Positions 22,201-28,055 of a stretch of 64,000 bases of DNA are shown here, in pieces. A program made the position numbers and the translations under genes. Each line of letters starts with the position of its first letter. Position 1 is the first letter of the stretch. The stretch lies in assembly GCA_035772405.1 (NCBI GenBank), contig JAYKKM010000428.1:8273501-8337500 (forward strand), given 5' to 3'. The notes under the pieces are model-generated. The model was not told the origin of the DNA. It saw only the letters and a program-made list of their open reading frames with translations, and did no database searches. Origin of the DNA: Chrysogorgia sp. JL179-B06 (taxonomy: Eukaryota; Cnidaria; Anthozoa; Scleralcyonacea; Chrysogorgiidae).

Positions 22201-24425
22201 ACTTCATCACCTGGTTCTAATAATTTCAAGATCCCACAGTCATTGGTCAGTTGTTTATCAGATGTATTACCAGCATACAGTTCTGAAACAAATGTTAAGT
22301 CTCCTCTTGGGGCAATGCCAATCAAGCCTTTACCAGTGTTATGGTTTTTGTAGGTCGAAAAGGTAGCACTTTGGCTTCTTGGCTGAGAAGGTGTTTCAAT
22401 GAATAACTCTGTGCAGTCGATTATAACCCTTGTGTTTGGATAACTCTCCTTGAAACTTGGTGGTGAGGTTTCTCTCACATAACTTTGAGAAGGCCAAATG
22501 GGCATGGACCGTAAACGTTTGTATAAAAAATCAAGCCAGGTAACCCAAATTCTGGACACCTGGGATGCAGATATGTTAAACCTGTTGGCTAAGTCCCTCT
22601 CAAGTAAACCCAATCTAAATCTTACAAGACACAAGAATAACTCTTGCTCTGGTGATAATGTCCTCCTTGGTCCACATTTTTGTCGATTTTCTGTCGGCTT
22701 TAGAACATTCCAAGATCCAATATATTGTAACCTTTCACATGCAGGACAAAGATAGTCATAAAATGCCTTAAATGTACCATAATCAGAAAAGCCAGTATAA
22801 AACTCGATATCGCTGTCATTATTTTTAACATGGTCTATAGAAAAACTACACTGTTCGACTTTTCGCTTTAGATCGGATATCTCTTCTTGTTGTTTTTGAT
22901 CTTTCTGCTGAAGGTTTTCAACCAGCTGTTCAAGTTCTGAAATTCTGTCCTCTCTAGTTGCTGGCTTATCTTCTATCTCATGACTCTCTTCAATTGTGTT
23001 TTTTCTATTTCTGCATTTAGATGTTGTTCTGGGTTTCGGTTGAGTGGGCAGTAATAGTTTTTGCACTATAGTTGGAACATTGTGAAGACATGTCTTCCTG
23101 CCACCCACAAAATGCTTTGAACAAACTCTGTGATGGTTGTTTGGTGTAAAATCAGCTCGTCCAATCCAATGCAACCACGTCTTTCTGAGCTTTTTGTCAG
23201 TTGGAATTTGGTAAAATGAGAGTTCAGGATTTCTTTTAGTGTTGCCACCACATGTTGGAATACAGCAAGTTGTTCCACCTCCTTTATATTTTCTTTCAGA
23301 ACATGCAGCTCCTGTGTCGCTTTTATCTGCCTCCGATGAAGTACCCGGCTCCATATCCATCAAAAAATTTATATTATTTAAACCTATACTTTAATTATGT
23401 ATTTTACTATTTACAAATTTAATCCTTAGGGCTGCCTGAAGATTAAAAAACCTAATACTATAACTAACTAAATTTTATATTCTACTACCTATGCAAATTT
23501 AAAACGGTTTTACCTACGTTAATATAACTACGAATTTAATATATTTACAGCCTGATATTTTAATACTAAAAACCTACTTGTTTATTTTGACAGGAAATAA
23601 ACCGACCACAACAAAGGAAGCAGAAACATAAGCGACAACAGAGGCAAAATGCTTTCTCTTTGGCGTTTTTACAAAGTAACAGAGCCGGGGCAGACAAAAC
23701 CGGTTTGAACTGCTTTTAGTTCGCGCCAAAACATTTAAAGGTCTCTTTAAAAACATTGTGTTTGAGTGTCATGCTGATCGAACGATCGACAGACATTTTG
23801 TCATAAGTTAGTCGATTTCAACAAGCAAAAAAATCCGCAGGAAACAGTCGATCGTTGTCAAAATACAAGATATACATCGAGAAACAACACGCACATATTT
23901 GTAGGTCAAAATGGTGAGCGGCCCGATGTTTACTAAGCGTACTCACCTTAAAATGTTGGGAAGAACCTCCCTCTCGGAACGTATTTATGAGCACATTGTT
24001 CGCTCTGCGGTTCTTCTACAGGAATTTTCTCGTCCATTTTCGGTTCGATTTCGCTGTACTTGAGTCAAAACAAACTTAATAGCATTACAAAGACGTTCCT
24101 TGTTTTAAAATTTTCAAACACTAGGAAAAAAGTGTTAAAAATAAGCGATATTTCTCACATGGAAAATGCTCGCTCCACGGCGGCCATTTCGCACGCAAGT
24201 GAAGGTTACCATTTTTCCCATGATGCTTTGCTAACATGCAAATTGTCTATTAGCGCACTTAAAACCAGAAAACCAAGTCTAGTGGTCGGAAAATATATTA
24301 GTTAGAAAGGCGAGAAATTTTCAACTAGTGATATATTGTACTTACCCTTCAATATAACTCTTATCAGCGAGATATTTATTTAAGGTCTGTAGACCAGCTT
24401 TCATTTTTAAATCACCAAAACCCAT
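13045..24425 (-). CDS. EEF1B2: Translation elongation factor 1-beta, complete five-exon gene
   Basis: Exons on the minus strand: 24346-24425, 16843-17095, 16598-16658, 14568-14630 and 13045-13262. They total 675 bases, giving 224 residues plus TAA, the usual length for eEF1B. All junctions have GT/AG ends and matching phases (2, 0, 1, 1). The protein starts MGFGDLK with the GST-C-like N-terminal domain ([31 protein letters not shown]). An acidic run of Asp precedes [11 protein letters not shown], then comes a basic helix ([18 protein letters not shown]). The C-terminal guanine-exchange domain has [23 protein letters not shown] and the invariant end [11 protein letters not shown]. The factor recharges eEF1A with GTP in cytoplasmic translation. 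Intron 1 spans 7.25 kb because it contains an intact DNA transposon. An intact reading frame argues that the gene is functional. Confidence 0.95.
13340..13760 (+). repeat. Interspersed repeat copy (family also at 51.3 kb and 63.4 kb), in EEF1B2 intron 4
   Basis: It contains attccaaatctgttttcaga, cgagataacgtt, tacgaagggtatgcacgtt and accatggatgagggaaata. All recur in the same order at 51291-51760 and, reversed, at 63340-63600. A (TAATA)n tract sits at 13496-13522. No coding sequence. Boundaries are approximate. Confidence 0.7.
14568..14630 (-). CDS. EEF1B2: EEF1B2 exon 4
   Basis: Acceptor TATCTAG/AGCCAGC, donor ACAG/GTATTT. It encodes [20 protein letters not shown], the start of the exchange domain. 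Confidence 0.95.
15081..15523 (-). other. Unrecognised coding-like frame inside EEF1B2 intron 3
   Basis: A minus-strand frame from 15523 to 15155 has conserved-looking composition ([17 protein letters not shown], then [17 protein letters not shown]) and ends in an acidic tail ([17 protein letters not shown]). A one-base shift or small splice near 15190 continues it as [19 protein letters not shown] to a stop at 15081. It could be the last exon of a gene nested in the intron or an old element remnant. I recognise no family. Confidence 0.3.
16598..16658 (-). CDS. EEF1B2: EEF1B2 exon 3
   Basis: Acceptor TTATTAG/GAAGCTG, donor AAAA/GTATGT. It encodes [20 protein letters not shown]. The last base completes the Lys codon begun here and finished in exon 4. 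Confidence 0.95.
16843..17095 (-). CDS. EEF1B2: EEF1B2 exon 2
   Basis: Acceptor ACTATAG/GTTTCAACC, donor CAAAAG/GTAAAC. It encodes [26 protein letters not shown] and the acidic segment, whose nine Asp codons form an imperfect GAT/GAC repeat, ending GSDTEEQK. Confidence 0.95.
17103..18844. other. EEF1B2 intron 1, 3' part, with a diverged direct duplication
   Basis: No gene seen. Two diverged direct copies lie at about 17752-17840 and 18006-18095; both contain catttcccac or tatttcccac and a gccccacaatttttgaaaa block, about 255 bases apart. Confidence 0.5.
18845..19140. mobile_element. Small hAT-like MITE in EEF1B2 intron 1
   Basis: The ends are inverted: cagggtgcattc at 18846 and gaatgcaccctg ending 19139. 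Flanking octamers TGTTTGAA (left) and TGTTTGAT (right) differ at one base, fitting an 8-bp hAT-type target duplication (family knowledge). The interior has no coding frame and contains repeated cttggcg motifs. Confidence 0.6.
19502..19591 (+). promoter_or_regulatory. Upstream ORF in the 5' UTR exon of the left repeat (mirrored at 23948-24037)
   Basis: The ATG at 19502 is in a strong context (gaaaATGG). It opens a 29-codon frame ([10 protein letters not shown]...RFFPTF) whose TAA stop, 19589-19591, ends two bases before the splice donor at 19593. If transcription starts upstream, scanning ribosomes would meet this frame before the real start, whose context (tttgATGG) is weaker. The same frame exists in the right repeat on the minus strand. 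A regulatory role is inferred, not shown. Confidence 0.5.
19593..20103 (+). other. Putative 5' UTR intron in the left repeat
   Basis: The donor AAG/GTGAGT at 19593 and the acceptor TTTTTTAATCTTCAG/G ending 20103 are both near-consensus and bound a 511-base intron. Removing it places the start codon at 20179 about 75 bases into the second exon. The arrangement repeats in the right arm. Confidence 0.6.
20179..21795 (+). CDS. Transposon-encoded SWIM zinc finger plus YqaJ-type nuclease, 538 aa
   Basis: The start is ATG 20179; the open frame extends three bases further only through a TTG. Residues 1-13 ([13 protein letters not shown]) are encoded by the inverted repeat and shared with the transposase. 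A SWIM finger lies at C123, C125, C133 and H135. A PD-(D/E)XK nuclease domain of the YqaJ/lambda-exonuclease type fills about 325-520: GIENE (E380), LGASPDAL (D422), GAVEVKCP (E438, K440) and [10 protein letters not shown] (Q479), so all core catalytic positions are present. Such proteins accompany THAP-DDE transposases in ISL2EU-like elements (family knowledge) and may process DNA ends or aid integration (inference). An AATAAA at 21852 serves as a likely poly(A) signal. Confidence 0.9.
   Translation: MDMEPGTSSEADKDLAALGDGWTKSLKFIPGFSYKKLVDHLILEAKKTPDGKPAEAFKHKRSGYKLFKAGYPRQFMVKPNVKKGNEAVLFLVRCHVNAEMKKKQYLVYVHLDQHSGDIAYAKCYCPAGAGGCCKHVAATLYQLLDYIELGLSDVPDDKTCTEELQMWHVPRKNTTQAALLFEDLIFPQDSYDKDKKGRKRPVPDGKREDYCSTREKVSKDDLEQLKTGLEKAGSTCHLVGILGNTNCEPCVFTANELPSRQRIMKAGEVGDKLDQTAVRSSILKKLTQNLDCTCVPDKESCEKYIMENLFVNNEGCREIEKNTRKQNECEEWYKQRKCRLTSSLFGCVVKRRKTIYPKTIVNKITKPSKIKNASCQWGIENEQKALVKYYEYKDEINEHVALCSACGLVVNPMWPWLGASPDALILDNREESMYGAVEVKCPASKSGMSIINACSDKSFCLEIVNGKPCLKKNHVYYYQVQGIMAICQLCFVDFVVYTVSDVHVERIYFSKVEWEKCTLPELTTFYFNYLMPDTVTVL
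21852..21857 (+). terminator. Likely polyadenylation signal of the SWIM/YqaJ gene
   Basis: AATAAA 57 bases after the TAA stop, inside the 113-base spacer between the two convergent genes. Both transcripts must end in this spacer or overlap. Confidence 0.5.
21909..23360 (-). CDS. THAP-domain DDE transposase (DDE_Tnp_4 type), 483 aa
   Basis: The start is ATG 23360 inside the right inverted repeat. Residues 1-13 equal those of the partner nuclease. A THAP domain spans about 32-98 with C2CH ligands C33, C37, C80 and H83 and a VPTI box at 95-98. A coiled-coil segment (about 137-172) follows, then a transposase helix-turn-helix (about 233-283, [38 protein letters not shown]). The catalytic DDE core is complete: IIDCTE (D315), VMADRGF (D390) and HVERAI (E436). 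It is expected to bind the inverted repeats through the THAP domain and catalyse excision and insertion in the nucleus. No frameshift or stop is present, so it may be active. Confidence 0.93.
   Translation of the reverse strand: MDMEPGTSSEADKSDTGAACSERKYKGGGTTCCIPTCGGNTKRNPELSFYQIPTDKKLRKTWLHWIGRADFTPNNHHRVCSKHFVGGRKTCLHNVPTIVQKLLLPTQPKPRTTSKCRNRKNTIEESHEIEDKPATREDRISELEQLVENLQQKDQKQQEEISDLKRKVEQCSFSIDHVKNNDSDIEFYTGFSDYGTFKAFYDYLCPACERLQYIGSWNVLKPTENRQKCGPRRTLSPEQELFLCLVRFRLGLLERDLANRFNISASQVSRIWVTWLDFLYKRLRSMPIWPSQSYVRETSPPSFKESYPNTRVIIDCTELFIETPSQPRSQSATFSTYKNHNTGKGLIGIAPRGDLTFVSELYAGNTSDKQLTNDCGILKLLEPGDEVMADRGFEIENDLPPGVSLNIPPFLGEQAQFSKEDEIKTRRIAKHRIHVERAIQRIKSFRILKHDLQISMASDLNKIWVICSYLTLFFRPLIQPHEE
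23322..24247 (-). repeat. Right 926-bp terminal inverted repeat of the transposon
   Basis: Exact mirror of the left repeat in length. It ends (gene strand) with the same 13 codons, here the start of the THAP transposase. Divergence begins at the base after the shared AAA codon. Confidence 0.95.
23436..23946 (-). other. Putative 5' UTR intron in the right repeat
   Basis: Mirror image of the left-arm intron, with the same donor GTGAGT and acceptor CTTCAG, upstream of the THAP transposase start codon at 23360. Confidence 0.6.
24346..24425 (-). CDS. EEF1B2: EEF1B2 exon 1
   Basis: ATG at 24425 in context gtcATGG, encoding [19 protein letters not shown] and ADKSYIEG. The donor is GAAGG/GTAAGT and the exon ends in phase 2. 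It is too short (80 bases) to stand out as an open frame; I identified it by its eEF1B N-terminal sequence and by phase fit with exon 2. Confidence 0.95.
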
Positions 24426-24533
24426 GATGACTGTTATTTTCGACCTTCTTTGGAGCAGAAAGGAAGCAAAGAGAACGAGTCACTATTTTTTGTATCCCAT
24501 GATGTCCCATGATACCATATCGTGTACCCAAAC
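24426..24533 (-). promoter_or_regulatory. EEF1B2 5' UTR and promoter interval with pyrimidine-rich tract
   Basis: Only 108 bases separate the EEF1B2 ATG from the foldback element upstream. On the gene strand it contains CTCTTTGCTTCCTTTCTGC (24454-24474), which resembles the terminal oligopyrimidine tract of translation-factor mRNAs. A 5' TOP role is inferred because the transcription start is unknown. Confidence 0.45.
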
Positions 24534-24605
24534 CGCCGAACCATGTTGAGCCCGCCAACACCACTAACCCAGCGGTAACATGTTCGTCGTAAAAAAGCGA
24601 AATTA

Positions 24606-25001
24606 GGTGTACTGCCGAAATGGTGAAATAGTTAGACTTGCCGGTCTGCCTCTTTGATTGTTTTGGGGTTTTTTTAAAGACGGGTTTGTTTCGAGAAGAC
24701 GGGTTTGTTTCGAGAGTGGTTTGGTTTCAAAGACGAGTTTGTTTCGAGAAGACGGGTTGTATTCTCGAAACAAACTGAAACCTGTCTTTAAACAAACCCG
24801 AAACAATCAAGAGGCAGATTTGGAGCAAGTCTATGAAATTTGTCTAACGTTTCGAGCGAAGGCCCTTCGTCAAGAGAGTGAAACGTAAACTGTGAAATAA
24901 TAACTGAGTGATTATTTCACTTTACGTTTCACTCTCTGACGAAGGTCCTTCGCTCGAAACGTTAGACTACTTACACGCTATTTCGGCAGTACAGTACCAA
25001 C
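24606..25001. mobile_element. Second-level MITE (GGTGTACTGCCGAAAT family), nested
   Basis: It starts ggtgtactgccgaaat and ends atttcggcagtacagtacc. Arms share taacgtttcgagcgaaggcc and gtgaaacgta. A second copy lies at 47096-47571 and a diverged remnant at about 56737-56800. Confidence 0.8.
24646..24817. mobile_element. Third-level foldback inserted in the MITE arm
   Basis: It begins ctgcctctttgattgttt and ends aaacaatcaagaggcag, with internal gggtttgtttcgagaa repeats. It interrupts the left arm of the 24606 element, which is uninterrupted in the copy at 47096-47571, so it must be the younger insertion. Confidence 0.75.
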
Positions 25002-25164
25002 CTTTTTACTGAGATATTTGATTTGTATTTCTACACTGTCTGCGCAATCTATGACTATAGTAAGTGACTTGTTCTATGTTCTATGGCAAATGCAGAAATG
25101 CTTAACTATATGGACCACCGGTATTAAATATATAAATGTATATGCAATGCGCATATAATAGTTT

Positions 25165-25266
25165 CAGTCGGCAAATATATTTTGTCAGTCGACAAATGTA
25201 TTTTTTCAGTCGACAAATATATTTGACAGTCGACAAATATATTTTGTCAGTCCACAAATATATTTT
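25165..25266 (+). repeat. Minisatellite, five units of about 21 bp (cagtcgacaaatatatttt)
   Basis: Five consecutive units start CAGTCGGC, CAGTCGAC (three times) and CAGTCCAC, each followed by AAAT-rich sequence. It lies inside the outer foldback element. Confidence 0.85.
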
Positions 25267-25564
25267 GAAACCTCGTAGCATACGTTGTTGCGATTGATAT
25301 TTCGAAATCCCGAATAACGTCGTTTGCCTTACATATCCGTTTTGACTATCGATGACAATCTAGACAATTTATTGGTCTAGGATTGAGAGTTTGTCATGTA
25401 TTCTTCTGCATGAACGCTCTTCTCCATGTGCGCGTATAAAGATACTAAATATTTACATATTTTGAAATAATTTGGGTAGATTTACGAGCGATTTGCGACT
25501 GTTTTACGACGAACATGTCACCGCTGGGTTAGTGGTGTTGGCGGGCTAAACATGGTTCTGGCGA

Positions 25565-26599
25565 CTATTGGCTAGTGCGCACCTTCAAAACATCGCGCGT
25601 TAAAAATAACACGTCAAAAATGTCGCTTACTATTTATTACTCACGATGGAACGAAGGAACGAAATCACAGGCAAAATATAAAGCGGTCTGAAAGTTAGAT
25701 GCGCGCGCAGCTAATTTTCAGCTGGCACCACAATCACTTACTCATCCCCACCACTGATTTCCACCCACCGTAGGCCACTGCCTCATTGCCCTTAGTATAA
25801 AACTGTTCCTGTTCAGTAACTTCAGTGCCTGAGGGGGTACCGACAAAAAACCCTCATTGCTATTTTTCAATTTTTTGCTGCCTGTGTCTCGTGCCCAGAC
25901 CTCTTCAAGGAACTATGAATATGCGATCCCCCTGCCCTGCGGAGGAAATACCCCTGTCCTTAGGATTTTATCCCAAGATCTTGGGATTTTTGGGGGATTT
26001 TTCCAGAGCAAACAGTTTCGGTTTTAAAAAGCTGATTTCAATTTCAATACCCTTAACATTTATAGACGACAATTTTCAGCTAGAGACAGAAATTGCGCCG
26101 ACGTCATATTGCTCAATATAAATAGCTCTTTGTCGACGACGTTATAAATTGAAGGTGAATTAAATGCTTGTTTACTTGCGACCGCATCGATTATCGTTGC
26201 TAGTAATGCTTTCCGGCCTTTTCTTTATGTTTATTCTTCGCCAAATTATCAATTTAGGGCAGATGTTGAAGTGTACAAGACTACAAGCGCAGAAATCGCT
26301 GAAAGAAACATCTTATTATCCGGCATCTTAAAATTTCAGATTTCGCGCGATTTTCGATCCTGGGATAGAATTCCTATGTAAACGCGGTTTGAATTCACGT
26401 TCAATCCGGAATGAAACTGAATCCGGATTCATGTAAACAACCCCTAAAGTCAGTCCAACCTGAACTCGGGCCGGCCTTGTGTAAACACCCCCTAACACAG
26501 GTTAATAAATGTTCGTGGGCTCCCCTTTCCAGAGGGTTCCTCTTTCCAGAGTGAAAACATTGTTTTAGTTATATATTATATACAATAAATATAAATGAA
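25565..26599. other. Gene-poor stretch
   Basis: No supported gene. The open frame 25825-26121 has no recognisable motif. Confidence 0.4.
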
Positions 26600-26870
26600 T
26601 GGTCAATAGGACGAAAAGAAGCTTATTACACACAGAAATGTTTAGCATCTTCCTCACTAATAGTAAAAATCTTCTGGGTAGTATATTCCCAGACAACCTA
26701 TATAGCTTAAATATTCTTGTCCACGGTCCCCCCTTTCAGAATCCTAGCGACATCCCTACGCTGCTGAATCGATGGAAAATTGTTGACGCGCGAGCGGGAT
26801 TTGAACTTAAATAACTCGCACCTTCAAGATTGCGGTCCGCTGCTCTAGTAGTTCGGCTACTGCGCCAAAA
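26600..26870 (-). mobile_element. tRNA-derived SINE
   Basis: On the minus strand from 26868: ggcgcagtagccgaac (A-box-like) and, about 50 bases on, gttcaaatcccgctcg (B box), the internal pol III promoter of a tRNA head. A non-tRNA body follows leftward. The head is interrupted by an insertion before the B box, so it is not a working tRNA. Confidence 0.65.
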
Positions 26871-26969
26871 ATAATAAAATCGAAGCACTACACATCTTTA
26901 CAGATAAGCGTTAAGTCGTTGCGTTGCGAAAATATTTCGTGCACTGGATTAATTATTACACTGTTCCCA

Positions 26970-27060
26970 GTTGGTGCCGTAGTTCAAATCCCGCTCGAGT
27001 CAACAATGAATTTTCCGTTGACTCAGCAGCGTAATTAGTTAATCATAACAATAAATTTAT
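26970..27060 (+). mobile_element. Second, partial copy of the tRNA-derived SINE
   Basis: It contains agttcaaatcccgctcgag, then gtcaacaatgaattttc and gactcagcagcgt, matching the B box and body of the copy at 26600-26870 in the opposite orientation. The A-box end is degraded. Confidence 0.5.
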
Positions 27061-27404
27061 TTTGTAAAACATCGGCCACGAACATTGTTAAGAAGTATGA
27101 CTAGTTTCGGTGTTTCTGCGAGCAAATTCAAAATGCGATTGCCAGCATTTGCTTTCGTACCGTTCGTCAGTTCAGGGGCGGCGTGACCCACCGGGGCACC
27201 CGGAGATTTCCCGGTGGGCTCCAGAATCTTATGGGCCCTTAAAATCCAACATATCTCACCGGCCCAGGATTCAGCATATGTTTGAATTCTAAGGCGCCAA
27301 ATAATCCTACAAGCATTTTGTCTTGCGTTAATTTACAAGTGTACTGAAGTCCTAAGGGGGGGAGGTGCCGAGGCGGTGTGAGAGACGGCAGACTACAAAC
27401 TAAA

Positions 27405-27445
27405 GGCGGGGGGTTAGGATTAGGGTTAAGATTAGAATCAGGATC
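27405..27445 (+). repeat. Degenerate telomere-like TTAGGG tract
   Basis: gggggttaggattagggtta followed by agattag: variant units of TTAGGG and TTAGGA. Similar tracts occur at 32525-32620, 34525-34568, 36968-37008 and 63785-63860. Confidence 0.5.
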
Positions 27446-27732
27446 AATAAAATTACATTTAAATTACATTTGCACGTTTAGCCGCAGCTTTATGCCATAT
27501 GCTTATTTTAAGTGTTTGTGGCTTGCGTTACCTATAGGAACACCGCCTTTGTCTTATATTTTTTATTTCATTAGTGTTCTTTTGCTTGTTTCACCAGCAA
27601 GCGAACCAGACTTAAATGATACATGCCCGTAGGAGCAATTATCTCCGCGGCCTTAACCATTCCAGGTTATCCCAAGTGCATGTTTTTGAAGATAAAAACA
27701 ACACTTGAAACCATCAATGTGTTTTCAATATC

Positions 27733-28055
27733 TCAAGGAATGCTTTCTAGATTTCCGTTGCACTTTTCCCCGTCATCATGGAGACAATCCAGGGCGACAT
27801 AACTGCTGCTTTTACCGTTTGCCGTTTTACTTCGAGGCAAGAACGAAACGTTGTTGTTCGTCGTGTCCAAACTCGGCAGGCTCTCGTGGGATTTTCCAAC
27901 GTGGTCTTTATGTCCGAAGGCGTTCTCGGCCGAGAGTGAGTCTCTTGAACGATGGGATTTAAACACATGGCAAGTGATGAGAACTGTGATGATGATAAGG
28001 GCAAAAAGGCATCCTGACAACACTCCAAGAATCAATACCAAGTTTACTTTTGTTT
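27733..28055 (-). CDS. Double-trypsin gene exon 6, transmembrane helix and cytoplasmic tail
   Basis: Acceptor TTTTTCTTTTCAG/AAACA, stop TGA at 27733-27735. A hydrophobic helix (LVLILGVLSGCLFALIIITV) is followed by the basic stop-transfer HVFKSHRSRD and a Ser- and Asn-rich tail that includes SSSYVALDC. Confidence 0.8.

Larger units (their letters stand above)
19291..24248. mobile_element. Apparently intact DNA transposon, ISL2EU/IS4EU-like, with 926-bp inverted repeats and two convergent genes
   Basis: Inverted repeats 19292-20217 and 23322-24247 are each exactly 926 bases, and every segment I compared is identical. They enclose a plus-strand SWIM/YqaJ gene and a minus-strand THAP/HTH/DDE transposase gene that converge on a 113-base spacer. 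The pairing of a THAP-DDE transposase with a YqaJ nuclease is, from memory, the signature of ISL2EU-type elements. If the termini are 19291 and 24248 (first base mismatched, T against A), the flanks show AT on both sides, a possible 2-bp target duplication; this is weak evidence. Both genes are uninterrupted and the long repeats are unmutated, so the insertion looks recent and potentially autonomous. It lies in intron 1 of EEF1B2, 98 bases inside the exon 1 donor. Confidence 0.85.
24534..25564. mobile_element. Foldback element with inverted ends of about 62 bp, outermost of three nested elements
   Basis: Left end 24534-24595 (gttgagcccgccaacaccac) and right end 25503-25564 are reverse complements with a few mismatches. 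The interior contains a second foldback at 24606-25001 and a minisatellite at 25165-25266. No coding sequence is seen. Confidence 0.75.

Noticed and set aside
21976..22755. Plus-strand open frames opposite the THAP transposase
   Set aside because: They are antisense shadows of a clearly conserved coding sequence and lack any recognisable motif.
26600..26870. Functional tRNA gene on the minus strand
   Set aside because: A and B boxes are present, but the head carries an insertion before the B box and no complete cloverleaf with paired acceptor stem can be drawn. A SINE fits better.
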